DNA of 64,000 bases from G963663735 sp963663735 (GTDB lineage Bacteria; Acidobacteriota; UBA6911; RPQK01; JAPXNP01). The DNA lies in assembly GCA_963663735.2 (NCBI GenBank), contig CAXXHN010000002.1, positions 868,001 to 932,000 of the forward strand. The letters run 5' to 3'. Numbering within the stretch: the stretch's first letter is position 1; every line of letters begins with the position of its first letter. The notes beneath the pieces were generated by a model. That model was not told the DNA's origin. It worked only from the letters and a program-made list of their open reading frames with translations, and did not search any database. The translations under genes and the position numbers were made by a program. Positions 18,596 to 27,688 of the stretch are shown here, piece after piece.

Positions 18596-18753
18596 CCGGT
18601 TTGTTATGGATTGCGAATGGATGGGTGCGCAGATCCCAGGGATAATTCACTAGGCGCGATTCAAAGAAGCAGGCAATTAATCAATAAACGCGGGTAATTC
18701 CGCAGAAAACCTGGAGAATACCGCAATAGCAGGGGCATAAAGAGGTAATAATA

Positions 18754-19365
18754 ATGGATCATAAAAACCTTTTAAAACTAATCGGAGCTGGTTTAACCGG
18801 TGGATTTCTGGCATTGAGGTTCCGCCGACCCAAAAAAAGCTATAACGAATTTCTTACCTGTTATTGGGCGCTGAGCATAGATGTCTTGAGGGAGTTGGAA
18901 ACTTGTTTCATCGAAACGATGCTTTCTGAAATGCCTCCCTCTCAAAGCCCTGAATTTACAAAGCTTCTGAATGAAAACGCCGAATTTCTGGACAAGATGA
19001 AGTTTTTTCAGGATCGCCTTGAGAATTTCAACGACCTGGCGCTGTCGGCTATTAACAGGTTTTATTCTGATAAAACCAACGGGAACCTGGCCCTGTTATC
19101 CCACAGGAAAATACCTGGACTGGACATTAATACAGTTTCAGTCGCCATACAGGAAGCTTTTTATGATCTGGAGTCAGGATTTTCTTATGCGATCATGGCC
19201 AATGCGCCTGAGGAATCCAGGGAAGAATTGAAAGAGCAGCTCAGGGCATCTAAATCTCTTCCTGAAATCCTCAAATACTATTCTGATAATCTGCCCCATT
19301 TCGGAGCAGTTCTATTCGATGGATTCGCCCAGTTCGAAAGCCAGGTCGTCCGCGGCCAGGAATAG
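18754..19365 (+). CDS. Hypothetical protein with N-terminal hydrophobic segment
   Basis: A 203-residue protein that I do not recognise. The N-terminus NLLKLIGAGLTGGFLALRFRRPK looks like a short membrane anchor followed by a basic stretch. The rest is predicted to be mainly helical and acidic (for example SIDVLRELETCFIETMLSE, AIQEAFYDLESGFSYAIMA). An AGAGG ribosome site lies 8 bases before the ATG, and codon use looks like that of its neighbours, so it is likely a real gene. It is convergent with galM. No function is proposed. Confidence 0.7.
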   Translation: MDHKNLLKLIGAGLTGGFLALRFRRPKKSYNEFLTCYWALSIDVLRELETCFIETMLSEMPPSQSPEFTKLLNENAEFLDKMKFFQDRLENFNDLALSAINRFYSDKTNGNLALLSHRKIPGLDINTVSVAIQEAFYDLESGFSYAIMANAPEESREELKEQLRASKSLPEILKYYSDNLPHFGAVLFDGFAQFESQVVRGQE

Positions 19366-19384
19366 CTGACCAGAAATACGGGTT

Positions 19385-20443
19385 TCAGTTGCCGGCAAGT
19401 ATCCTGTAAATGGTTTTCTGACGGAATCTTTCTCCGGGATGCAGCACAGTTGAGGGGAACTCCGAATGATTAGGGGAATCAGGATAGTGCTCAGTTTCCA
19501 GGCAAAAAGCCGCATGCTGTTTGTATCCATTACAGGAAGGGCTTCCGTCCAGCGAATTCCCGGTATAAAGCTGTATAGCGGGCTGTGTGGTATCAATCTG
19601 GATGGTACGTCCGCTGACTGGATCGGTAATCTCAGCTGCCCTTACCAGTGAACCTGCTTTCTCCTTCCTGATGATGAAACAGTGATCAAATCCTGGTTTT
19701 CCAGACATATCACGGGCAATCTCAATATTGTTCCGGTCCATTACTTTTCTTTTTTCCCTGAAATCCCTAGGAGTTCCGGCAACCGGGATTGATTTTCCGG
19801 TAGGTATCAATTCACTATCGGTTTCGAGGTAAAAATCAGCGTTAATTTGAAGTTCATGGTCCAGGACATCTCCCGAGTCTGCTCCTCCAAGGTTCCAGTA
19901 GGCATGATTAGTCAGGTTAAGCGGAGTGGCGGCATCAGTGGTAGCTTCATACTCCATGTGCAGTTCATTATTTTCATTTAAAGCGTACACGCAAAGCACT
20001 TCAAGGTTCCCGGGATATCCTTCTTCGCCGTCAGGGCTAAAATACCTTAATTCAACAGAAACTGAATCACTGGTTTCCCTGACAGACGGATTCCACATTC
20101 TCCGGTCAAACCCGATAACGCCCCCATGCAAATGATTCCTGCCGTCGTTTTCCGCGAGACGGTACTCTTTCCCGGCCAGGCTAAAAGTAGCTTTTCCAAT
20201 TCGGTTGCAAAACCGACCCACCGTTGATCCAAAATAAGGGTGTCTTTGGAAATATCCGTCAATTGAATTAAATCCCAGGGTAATTTCCTCCCTCCTTCCC
20301 TGAGTATCGGGTGCTACCACACCAAGCAGGGTTGCACCATAATCGGTAACCCTGAATTCCAATCCATTTTTATTGGAACAGGTAAAGCAGTGTATTGTCT
20401 TTCCTTCTTTTGATTTTCCTATTTCGGACTTCTGTATTTTCAT
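19385..20443 (-). CDS. galM: Aldose 1-epimerase (mutarotase)
   Basis: Interconverts alpha and beta anomers of glucose or galactose. The 352-residue chain shows the galactose-mutarotase pattern: YGATLLGVVAPD, the substrate-binding arginine in GRFCNRIGKA, NHLHGGVIGFDRRMW, the catalytic histidine in LTNHAYWNLGG, and GFDHCFII. The catalytic glutamate is expected in CLETEHYPDSPNH. No signal peptide is seen, so it is cytoplasmic. GGAG lies 9 bases before the ATG. Confidence 0.93.
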   Translation of the reverse strand: MKIQKSEIGKSKEGKTIHCFTCSNKNGLEFRVTDYGATLLGVVAPDTQGRREEITLGFNSIDGYFQRHPYFGSTVGRFCNRIGKATFSLAGKEYRLAENDGRNHLHGGVIGFDRRMWNPSVRETSDSVSVELRYFSPDGEEGYPGNLEVLCVYALNENNELHMEYEATTDAATPLNLTNHAYWNLGGADSGDVLDHELQINADFYLETDSELIPTGKSIPVAGTPRDFREKRKVMDRNNIEIARDMSGKPGFDHCFIIRKEKAGSLVRAAEITDPVSGRTIQIDTTQPAIQLYTGNSLDGSPSCNGYKQHAAFCLETEHYPDSPNHSEFPSTVLHPGERFRQKTIYRILAGN

Positions 20444-20593
20444 ATTTCATTGCTCCAGTTAATTATTTCCCGGGAAACAAACATTTATCTCAATTGATTC
20501 TGTTCACGGGGAATGTTTCCTGCTTTTTTAGGATTATGTGTGAAACTTCTCGCATTCAACCAATGTTTTCAATAAAATCATACCCGTTGAATT

Positions 20594-21601
20594 ATGACAC
20601 TACAAAGTAAAATTATCAGGTTACTGCTTGTTTTTTTTTCCATCATCTCAGGTGGAACCCTCGGATACAGGTTCATTGAAGGATGGTCTATTTTTGACAG
20701 CTTTTACATGGCAGTCATCACAGTCACAACTGTAGGTTTTTCTGAAGTGCAGCCGTTGAGCCCCAATGGCAGAATTTTCACGACCATTTTAATACTGCTG
20801 GGTGTTGGTGGTATAACCTATTCCCTTGGAGTCCTGACAAATTATTTCGTTACAGGAGAACTACGGGGTTTTTTAGGGGAGAGAAAAATGAAAAAAATGA
20901 TCGATTCTATGAAAAACCACTATATAGTATGCGGTTATGGCCGGATGGGATATGAAATATGCCAGCAGTTGCGGGAAGAAGGCATGGATTTTGTTGTAGC
21001 TGATACCAAGGACAGCTCAATCACGGCCGCGTCTGAGGCAGGTTATGTTTTCTATCATGGTGATCCCGGCCTGGACGAAACTCTGAAGATTTGCGGTATT
21101 GACCGGGCCGTCGGGCTTGCGGCAGTATCCGATGATGATGCCAATAATCTCATGGTTGTGATTTCAGCCCGCGGAATAAATCCCAAATTGACAATAGTCG
21201 CCAGGGTCAGTTCACTTGACGCCCCAGACAAATTCCTGCGGGCCGGCGCTGACAGTGTAGTGCTACCATACAGAGCAGGTGGAAGGAAAGCATCTCAACT
21301 GCTTATTCGGCCCCAACTGCACAATTTTTTTGAGGACCTTCTACATGAACGCAAAACTTCAGGACTAAGCCTGGAGAGCATGACAATTCCAACGACCTCA
21401 AAACTGTCCGGTCTAAAGCTGGAAGAAACCGGAATAAGGAAAGAAACAGGTACTCACGTAATCGGCATAATCCGTAAAAGTGGAATTACAGAAACAGATT
21501 TGAGTCCTGAAACCAGGATATTCAGCGGAGACCTGCTGATTGTTCTGGGGAAAGCAGAACAACTGCAGGAATTGGAAAAAATTTTGAATTCCGGACAATA
21601 A
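20594..21601 (+). CDS. Potassium channel with RCK (TrkA-N/TrkA-C) domains
   Basis: A 335-residue ligand-gated K+ channel of the two-helix type. Two membrane helices (about residues 5-22 and 58-80) flank a pore loop with the selectivity filter TVTTVGFSE, where GF replaces the commoner GY of TVGYG. A Rossmann RCK domain follows (VCGYGRMGYEICQQLREEG, acidic VVADT) and then a TrkA-C domain (TKLSGLKLEETGIRKETG). This resembles MthK-type channels. The next gene begins four bases after the stop, so the two are probably co-transcribed. The ribosome site is weak. Confidence 0.9.
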   Translation: MTLQSKIIRLLLVFFSIISGGTLGYRFIEGWSIFDSFYMAVITVTTVGFSEVQPLSPNGRIFTTILILLGVGGITYSLGVLTNYFVTGELRGFLGERKMKKMIDSMKNHYIVCGYGRMGYEICQQLREEGMDFVVADTKDSSITAASEAGYVFYHGDPGLDETLKICGIDRAVGLAAVSDDDANNLMVVISARGINPKLTIVARVSSLDAPDKFLRAGADSVVLPYRAGGRKASQLLIRPQLHNFFEDLLHERKTSGLSLESMTIPTTSKLSGLKLEETGIRKETGTHVIGIIRKSGITETDLSPETRIFSGDLLIVLGKAEQLQELEKILNSGQ

Positions 21602-21605
21602 TCCT

Positions 21606-22265
21606 TTGAAAAAATATTTTTTAAAAAAAATTGCTCCAGCTGCTGCTTCCTACCTGGTAAGGTTTATTGGGTGGACACTAAGGTTCCAGGAATATCCAGG
21701 CTCATTCAGCAAAATGCATCGGGACAAAAGCCAGCCATTCATAATAGTGTTCTGGCACAGCAGGATACTGTTGTCCAGCTGGTACTTCAGATCCTATCCC
21801 ATGTGCGCCATGATCAGCAGTCATTCCGACGGGGAATTCGCTGATAATACAGTCGGCAGAATGGGAATTAACTCGGTAAGAGGTTCTACAACTTCGGGAG
21901 GATCGGCTGCCTTCCGGCAGCTCATCCAGATGATAAAAAATGGTTCAAACGCAGCGATAACACCGGATGGACCGCGTGGACCGGCAAGGCACCTGCAGGA
22001 AGGGGTTATCATGTTAGGGCAGATATCTCAAAGGCCGATCATTCCGCTTGCATTTTCTGCAAGCCGTGCTATCAGGCTGAAAAGCTGGGACCGGTTCCTG
22101 ATTCCCCTTCCTTTCAGCCGAGCTTCGATGGTCTTTGCTGAGCCAATATTGGTACCCAGGCAGATGGATTCCGCCACAAGAGAGGATTTGAGGATTAGAG
22201 TTGAAGAAACCTTGAATCGGGTAACTGATCTTGCGGACGAACTCGTCGGACAGCCCAAACTGTAA
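21606..22265 (+). CDS. DUF374 lysophospholipid acyltransferase-family protein
   Basis: A 219-residue membrane-associated acyltransferase-like protein. Family blocks are FWHSRILLSSW, SSHSDGEFAD, TPDGPRGPARHLQEGVIML and a C-terminal EPILVP. DUF374 proteins are related to lysophospholipid and Kdo2-lipid A acyltransferases; the substrate here is unknown. The start is a TTG four bases after the channel stop; an in-frame TGA just upstream rules out a longer form. No strong Shine-Dalgarno site is seen, consistent with translational coupling to the channel gene. Confidence 0.85.
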   Translation: MKKYFLKKIAPAAASYLVRFIGWTLRFQEYPGSFSKMHRDKSQPFIIVFWHSRILLSSWYFRSYPMCAMISSHSDGEFADNTVGRMGINSVRGSTTSGGSAAFRQLIQMIKNGSNAAITPDGPRGPARHLQEGVIMLGQISQRPIIPLAFSASRAIRLKSWDRFLIPLPFSRASMVFAEPILVPRQMDSATREDLRIRVEETLNRVTDLADELVGQPKL

Positions 22266-22831
22266 GATTTAGGAGGAAAGACAGCAGATAAAGTTATCCC
22301 CTGAAATCACATACATCTACTCCAATGAATAAAAGGGAGACAATATGGATCCCTGTTATTTGAAACTGGTATCCAAAAACCTCTCCTGTTGCCCACTGAA
22401 TTCCAGATTATGGATGGACAATGCTGATCTTAATGATCTTCGCTTGTCGCGTATTGACTGTTTTTAATAAAATTTTGAGATTCGCCTTCATCTCAACATT
22501 CGACTTTCAATTGAGGGTTCCCTGCCCCAATGTCCAATGAAGATCGCGGACAGTGGAAACACTGATGTCGATTTTCGAATGTCAAACGGAAATTATCCAA
22601 ATCGAAGGGTTAGTGAATATTCTCATTTTGCAGCTTAATCCCGTGACTGTCTTCGTGCCCCAATTGAATGGCTCCTCTCGCAAACCTTTATGCTCAGGCC
22701 CAAGCATTCCTGACTTTCCATTCCGGGCAGATACAAAACCGGGTAGGTTCACTGGAAATCAGGATGTTACAATATGGTCAATAAATTTGGGCAGGTATAC
22801 TTTACGGCAGCAAACAAACACCTAAGGAGAG
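22266..22831. other. Long intergenic region with one possible small gene
   Basis: About 570 bases before the asparaginase-domain gene. Apart from a 40-codon open frame with a good ribosome site (listed separately) and a short inverted repeat GAGAT/ATCTC near 22478-22495, no RNA gene, repeat or promoter was recognised. This is long for this gene-dense stretch, so it may hide a non-coding RNA or decayed gene. Confidence 0.4.
22345..22467 (+). CDS. Possible small Cys-containing protein (40 aa)
   Basis: A 40-codon frame opens with ATG five bases after GGGAG and ends TAA. The product begins MDPCYLKLVSKNLSCCPLNS and ends LRLSRIDCF, with four cysteines (residues 4, 15, 16, 39). I do not recognise it. 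The spacing of the ribosome site is good, and it lies alone in an otherwise empty 570-base gap. Coding status is uncertain because such short frames arise by chance. Confidence 0.3.
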   Translation: MDPCYLKLVSKNLSCCPLNSRLWMDNADLNDLRLSRIDCF

Positions 22832-23326
22832 ATGTTAGTGGCAATCAGAATCCTGACAACCGGTGGCACCTTTGATAAAAAATATAATGAAATTGATGGA
22901 AGCCTTGTTTTCAAAGAAACTCACCTGGCAGACATGCTTAAACTGGGCCGATGCAACATCGATATCAAGATCAGCCGGGTGATGATGAAGGACAGCCTGG
23001 ACATGACGGAAGAGGATCGCATACTCATTGCCGAAAAATGCCTGGAAACTAAGGAGAAGCTGCTGGTCATCACCCATGGAACCGATACCATGGTTGAAAC
23101 CGCTAAAGTCGTGGCAGAGAGAGTTGACGGGAAAACCATAGTCTTTACGGGTGCCATGATCCCTTATTCGTTTGGCAATTCGGACGGGATGTTCAACCTT
23201 GGCAGTGTAATCTCCTTTGTGCAAATCCTTCCCCAAGGCGTTTATATTGCGATGAATGGTGAATATTTTTCCTGGGATAATGTGAAGAAAAACAGGGAAA
23301 AGGGACGTTTTGAAACCATAAGGTAA
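22832..23326 (+). CDS. Stand-alone asparaginase N-terminal domain protein
   Basis: A 164-residue protein equivalent to the N-terminal domain of type I/II L-asparaginase. It has both family threonine motifs: RILTTGGTFDK near the start and VITHGTDTMVETA (about 80-92). Full enzymes are about 320-350 residues with a C-terminal domain that completes the active site; that domain is absent, and no remnant is evident in the 117 bases after the stop. Short homologues of this size exist in other bacteria, so it need not be a pseudogene. AAGGAG is only two bases from the ATG but eight from the GTG at 22838, so GTG may be the true start. Confidence 0.8.
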   Translation: MLVAIRILTTGGTFDKKYNEIDGSLVFKETHLADMLKLGRCNIDIKISRVMMKDSLDMTEEDRILIAEKCLETKEKLLVITHGTDTMVETAKVVAERVDGKTIVFTGAMIPYSFGNSDGMFNLGSVISFVQILPQGVYIAMNGEYFSWDNVKKNREKGRFETIR

Positions 23327-23443
23327 CTCGCCCACTTTTCCCTTGCATGTCTTGTATTTATTACTTGGGGGAAAGAACGCAAAAGTGTTCAGAAAGATAA
23401 AGTTGCGTTTGCCCGATACCGCGCTATTCCCGCCTCAAAACAA

Positions 23444-24547
23444 TTAAAATTTCAGCCTTGGTATTATCCTGCGGGCATTACGAAAGTAGAATTTCTCCAA
23501 TACGTCAACCGGGAGATTTAGGCCTTCTGTCTGATATCCTGAAATATCCACCGGCCCGGAACCGGCAAAATAGTCCCAATGGCTTCTGTATCTGGCTTCA
23601 ACACCCTCAACAAAAGCAGTTTTCTCTGCTTCGGTCATTTTCTGCACCTGCTCTGGTGTTACCACCTGGTCTACGCCATACATGATTCTGTCCTGGTATT
23701 TTATGAAGAAATTCCTTACTTTTTCACTCGGTTGACGTGAAAGGTCCTTGATTCTTGCTGCAACGTCCACGTAAAAATTCGGGTATTTGTCCAGCCTCAG
23801 AGCAACTTCATCCACATCGTGGGCCATGCTTCCAAGATGAGCCCCTATGATGTCAAAGTAACGGTTTTTTTCCAGAATCCTGTCGCGGGACGCGATGATT
23901 TCTTCCCAGGAAGGGACCCCTTCCTTCCCATAAAAATGCCATTCAGGATTATTTGAATAATACCCATAGTGGGGATTCTCAGGATCCAGCGGCCTCCATG
24001 CCGCGATCGGTTCTGCAAAATGGGTAATAAGCGGTTGACCGAGTTGACCGATACGCCTGTATATCGGATCAAATAATTGGTTATCTGGCATGATGAAATT
24101 TTCATCCTGATCCTTGATCTCCATGCCTACGTCTTTCCACATCTTGATCATGAGTGCCCCCGAGTCCACACAGGAAGTCAGCCATTCATTGGTCTTTTCC
24201 GCATAATCTTCCGCATCGCGGGATGTCAGGTCAAAGGTGGAGGCAAAGCCAAAAGTATCCGGATACTCAGTCTGCAGTTTTTCAGCCGTTTCCTGCTGAA
24301 ACTTCACCATAGCAGGATCTGTCCCGCCCGTGCAGATGTTAATGCCTTTAATATTATTGCCGCGCATCATTTTTACATATTCCGGAAAATCAGTAAAAAT
24401 GTGGGTGTGTATGTCAATTTTAAGAAATGATTTGTAATCTGGTGGTTCTGTACCGGCTCCATTTGTTCTTATTTCAGTTCTTGAACAGGACAACAGGAAA
24501 AGGCTAAAAATTATAAACATTGATAACAACAAGGCTCTTTTTTTCAT
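23444..24547 (-). CDS. Amidohydrolase-family (COG2159) lipoprotein
   Basis: A 367-residue metal-dependent hydrolase of the amidohydrolase-2 (ACMSD-like) group with a lipoprotein signal, MKKRALLLSMFIIFSLFLLS followed by the lipobox cysteine. The active-site motifs are visible: KIDIHTHIF, LITHFAEPIAAW, GAHLGSMAHDVDEV and MYGVDQV, supplying the expected His and Asp ligands. GGAG lies six bases before this ATG; two upstream in-frame ATGs are less well placed. The family includes decarboxylases and hydrolases; the substrate is not predictable. It is probably attached to the periplasmic face of a membrane. Confidence 0.87.
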   Translation of the reverse strand: MKKRALLLSMFIIFSLFLLSCSRTEIRTNGAGTEPPDYKSFLKIDIHTHIFTDFPEYVKMMRGNNIKGINICTGGTDPAMVKFQQETAEKLQTEYPDTFGFASTFDLTSRDAEDYAEKTNEWLTSCVDSGALMIKMWKDVGMEIKDQDENFIMPDNQLFDPIYRRIGQLGQPLITHFAEPIAAWRPLDPENPHYGYYSNNPEWHFYGKEGVPSWEEIIASRDRILEKNRYFDIIGAHLGSMAHDVDEVALRLDKYPNFYVDVAARIKDLSRQPSEKVRNFFIKYQDRIMYGVDQVVTPEQVQKMTEAEKTAFVEGVEARYRSHWDYFAGSGPVDISGYQTEGLNLPVDVLEKFYFRNARRIIPRLKF

Positions 24548-24852
24548 TCTCATCTCCGTTTTAAGGCAAAGCAACATGCCGATTTGCTGTTTTCGGCATG
24601 CGGTTTTTCAAATATGCAAATTATCGATAAAAACTGTACAGCGGTTTTAGGCTGATCCTGGCTGGAGGGCATGCCTGGAAAATTCCTTTTAATAATTCGT
24701 TTGATTATTCTGCATATATGGAACAAACGCAATGCTTGTCGTAATATTTAAAGGTCGCTTTTCAGCTTTATTTGAAAACCGCCATATTAGCGAATATCCT
24801 TCAGCAGTGATAAGATTACAACCTTGGACGCTTTTTCCTGGAGTGAATTATT
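24548..24852. other. Divergent intergenic region with an 8-bp-stem inverted repeat
   Basis: About 300 bases between the divergent amidohydrolase and glycogen synthase genes. CATGCCGA at 24575-24582 pairs with TCGGCATG at 24593-24600 across a 10-base loop, 28 bases upstream of the amidohydrolase start. It could be an operator or a leader hairpin. The rest is AT-rich and probably holds divergent promoters, but none is clear. Confidence 0.45.
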
Positions 24853-26715
24853 ATGCCGGCCTCAAAAAATATGAGAATAGCCATGCCTTCCTGGGAAACC
24901 GGACGGCTAAAAAGCGGATTTGGTTCCAAAGCGGGCGGACTGGGATCAGTCATTGAAGAATTACCTGAAGAACTGGTGAAGGCAGCATCCGCCAGGAATA
25001 TCAGGTTGGAAATTGAAATACTCACCCCCTGTTTTGCCTATTATGACCGTTCCAGAATGGAAAAAGATCCGGTCCCTGTTGAGGTTGTGCTGGATAAAAG
25101 AAAATTTGATTTCTCCGTGTACCGCATGAAGATTGATGAAAACATCTCAATTGTTTATTTCTGGGATGACTGGCAACTGGGCTGGACAACTCCGCACTCT
25201 CTCTATCCAGATGACCCGCAGCTAGGCTTCAAACTCTTCGGAACTGTGTCACAGGCCATGGCCGGCTATATCAGACGAAATCCTTTCCATACAGTACACA
25301 GCCATGATTATCACGTTGGAATAATCCCCTTTTACCTGGGAAAGGATTACCTGCAACAGGTTCCGCATCATCTGACAATCCATAATGCTACCTACCAGGG
25401 GATTTTCCCTTCCGATACCGGGGGAGCGGCGCAACTGGAGCGGATAGGTTTAGCCGGTAACGAACTGTTTGACAAATACTTCAACATGAACGGAAATATC
25501 AATTTCCTTAAGGCATCCGCCACGATTACGCACGAGACTGGTGGAAAGATTACAACTGTAAGCGGTGACCTTCGGGCATCATGGGGATATGCGGCTGAAC
25601 TCAAGCTCAGTTATGAAGATATCTTGACCAGGGCCAGGGAACTAAACGGAGGAAAGCCGGTGACAGATGTTTTTGTTCCAAACTGCGGTTTGGAGATATT
25701 CAAGGAAGCCGGAATAATCGGGATTACTAATGGGCTGGCATCAGTCAACCGAGCCGAAAACCTACCTGATCTTAAGGCTTCAGTACTCAAATCGCAGAAA
25801 AATGAAAGTAAACCTCTTTTCAATAATCCTCTGGTTGAAGCATCAATGACTGAGAAGGACCATAACTTCTCCGCCAACGACCTGAGGCTTAAGCAGGACC
25901 TCAAACGATTGCTTCACCTGGAGCTTTTTGGCGCAGAGCCTCCTGAAAAACTGGTTTTTCTGGTTTCAATCGGCAGGCTTGTTGCCCAGAAGAATTTTGA
26001 TCTTATCGCCTCAATTGCTGAAAGAACCTTGGAACTGCTGCCTTCAGTTAAATTCGCAATTCTGGCAAATCCACCTGAAGGTGACAAGGAAGCGAAAGGA
26101 CTGCAGAAAAAATTCCAGGAGATGGCTGCAAAACATCCCGAATCAATTTTTTACAGTCACGCCTTCAGCCAGCCATTGTCACGGTTGATACTGGCGGGAG
26201 CTGATTTTGCCTTAATGCCTTCACGGTTTGAACCCTGTGGGCTGGTTGATTATGAGGCAAGCGCACTCGGAACAGTTGTTATTGGCCGTAATACAGGGGG
26301 ATTATCAAAGGTTTCCAGGTGCGCCTACCTTTACGATTGGCTCGACTCCGGTGATCGGGATGGTGAGGCCGAAGCTTTTATCTCATCAGTTAAACAGGCA
26401 GTTGACACCTTTTTGTCAGATCCCGAAAAACACAGGAAAACAATGGTGGCAGCGATGAAGCTGGATTCAGGATGGGAAAAATCAGCCGATCAATATGTAA
26501 GCATGTACTGTTATGGCTCTCTCTTCCGATCTTGGCAGGAAAAAAAGCGAGCCATCGTCACTCAGGTTGACAGTTACGCTGCCAGGCTTTTTGAAACCTG
26601 TCCTTATTTTCCCGATTTTTACAGGATTAATTCAAAAGATATTCTGGAACAAAGGATGGATGAGTTGACACAACAGAAGCTATCCTCTTATCAACCGAAA
26701 AACAACCGCGAATAA
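24853..26715 (+). CDS. Glycogen/starch synthase-like glycosyltransferase (GT5)
   Basis: A 620-residue two-domain glycosyltransferase. The N-terminal starch-synthase catalytic domain has KSGFGSKAGGLGSVIEELP (the K-x-G-G-L nucleotide-sugar motif variant), VHSHDYHVGIIPFYLG and LTIHNATYQGIF. The C-terminal GT-B domain has SIGRLVAQKNFDLI and SRFEPCGLVDYEASALGT followed by NTGGLSKV. In standard GlgA the C-terminal block reads SRFEPCGL-TQ-YA-RYGT and TGGL-DTV, so this is a divergent member. At 620 residues it is longer than GlgA (about 480), with extra sequence near 290-340 and at the C-terminus. The donor (ADP- or UDP-glucose) and product are not certain. Confidence 0.82.
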   Translation: MPASKNMRIAMPSWETGRLKSGFGSKAGGLGSVIEELPEELVKAASARNIRLEIEILTPCFAYYDRSRMEKDPVPVEVVLDKRKFDFSVYRMKIDENISIVYFWDDWQLGWTTPHSLYPDDPQLGFKLFGTVSQAMAGYIRRNPFHTVHSHDYHVGIIPFYLGKDYLQQVPHHLTIHNATYQGIFPSDTGGAAQLERIGLAGNELFDKYFNMNGNINFLKASATITHETGGKITTVSGDLRASWGYAAELKLSYEDILTRARELNGGKPVTDVFVPNCGLEIFKEAGIIGITNGLASVNRAENLPDLKASVLKSQKNESKPLFNNPLVEASMTEKDHNFSANDLRLKQDLKRLLHLELFGAEPPEKLVFLVSIGRLVAQKNFDLIASIAERTLELLPSVKFAILANPPEGDKEAKGLQKKFQEMAAKHPESIFYSHAFSQPLSRLILAGADFALMPSRFEPCGLVDYEASALGTVVIGRNTGGLSKVSRCAYLYDWLDSGDRDGEAEAFISSVKQAVDTFLSDPEKHRKTMVAAMKLDSGWEKSADQYVSMYCYGSLFRSWQEKKRAIVTQVDSYAARLFETCPYFPDFYRINSKDILEQRMDELTQQKLSSYQPKNNRE

Positions 26716-26724
26716 ACCTGCATA

Positions 26725-27477
26725 TCAGGGCAATTCAATTTGTACCAGGATTGGAAAGTGATCAGATGTCACCCGGTCCTCCAGCATCGTGGACCCGGTT
26801 ACTTTTACCCCGTTTTTTTCCCGGCTCAATATGTAGTCTATCCTGGAATGGGCATCGCTTAAATCCAACCATCCCCTCGACCACATCAGTCTCATCGGAT
26901 CATCGCCCTTGCGGGCGTTGAAGTCTCCAGCCAGAAAAACCGGTTCCTCAACTCCGGAAAGAATGCTGTTTATCCTCCTGACCTGATCTATCCTGTTTTC
27001 CTCACTCTGGCTGCATAAATGGGTATCGGCCAGGGTGATATATCCATCGTTTTCATCAAGTTTGATCCTGGTAATGAGTAGTGACCTTGGTTCCAGGTTT
27101 CCGCGGAACGGAAGCGGATATGATTCATTCGCAATGATTGGATATCGGCTCATGACAGCAAGACCGTATTCTCCGTTGTTATACGGCATGGACCTTCTAA
27201 ACACAAAATATTCATACCCGGTCAGGGAAGCAAGTTTCTCAACCTGGTTTACGCCTTTAGTGCGGAGGGTCTCTTTATCAACTTCCTGCAAGGCAACGAT
27301 ATCAGGATTCATTTTACGAATCACTGCTGCCATTCTGGCATAATCCACCTTGCCGTCAGTACCTTCAACATGGTGTATGTTATAGGTCATGATGGTCAGC
27401 CTGGAAGAATCTCCCAGGGATGATACCAATGAAAAACAAAAAACGGAGAACAGGATTAAGTATTTTTTCCCAGCCAT
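26725..27477 (-). CDS. Exported endonuclease/exonuclease/phosphatase-family protein
   Basis: A 250-residue EEP-fold (DNase I-like) hydrolase with a Sec signal peptide (YLILFSVFCFSLVSSLG). Catalytic blocks are MTYNIHHVEG, IVALQEVDKE, ADTHLCSQ, LAGDFNARKGDDPM, RIDYIL and VTSDHFPIL, covering the metal-binding Asn, Glu, Asp/Asn and terminal Asp-His. Secreted members may be nucleases, sphingomyelinase-like enzymes or phosphodiesterases; which applies here cannot be told. It converges with the glycogen synthase gene, with only about 10 bases between stops. Confidence 0.88.
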   Translation of the reverse strand: MAGKKYLILFSVFCFSLVSSLGDSSRLTIMTYNIHHVEGTDGKVDYARMAAVIRKMNPDIVALQEVDKETLRTKGVNQVEKLASLTGYEYFVFRRSMPYNNGEYGLAVMSRYPIIANESYPLPFRGNLEPRSLLITRIKLDENDGYITLADTHLCSQSEENRIDQVRRINSILSGVEEPVFLAGDFNARKGDDPMRLMWSRGWLDLSDAHSRIDYILSREKNGVKVTGSTMLEDRVTSDHFPILVQIELP

Positions 27478-27688
27478 GAAAATGATTATAACCTATGCCA
27501 CTTCCCGCAGCAGAGCCGAATCGGCGGGGAAAGAAAGGGTTCTGACAAATTCCTGCTGGAAAGGATTGTAAAATCTATTTATGCTTTTAGGGAGAGGCTA
27601 AACTGTACCCATTTCGCTAATACAGAATTGTCAAAGGCTTAATCTGCGACTAACTGCTCGTTACAGTTACCCGGGAGAAGGATGCAAA

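Noticed and set aside
22835..23335. 166-codon frame antisense to the asparaginase-domain gene
   Set aside because: It lies opposite a clear gene with intact threonine motifs; its translation has no recognisable family pattern.
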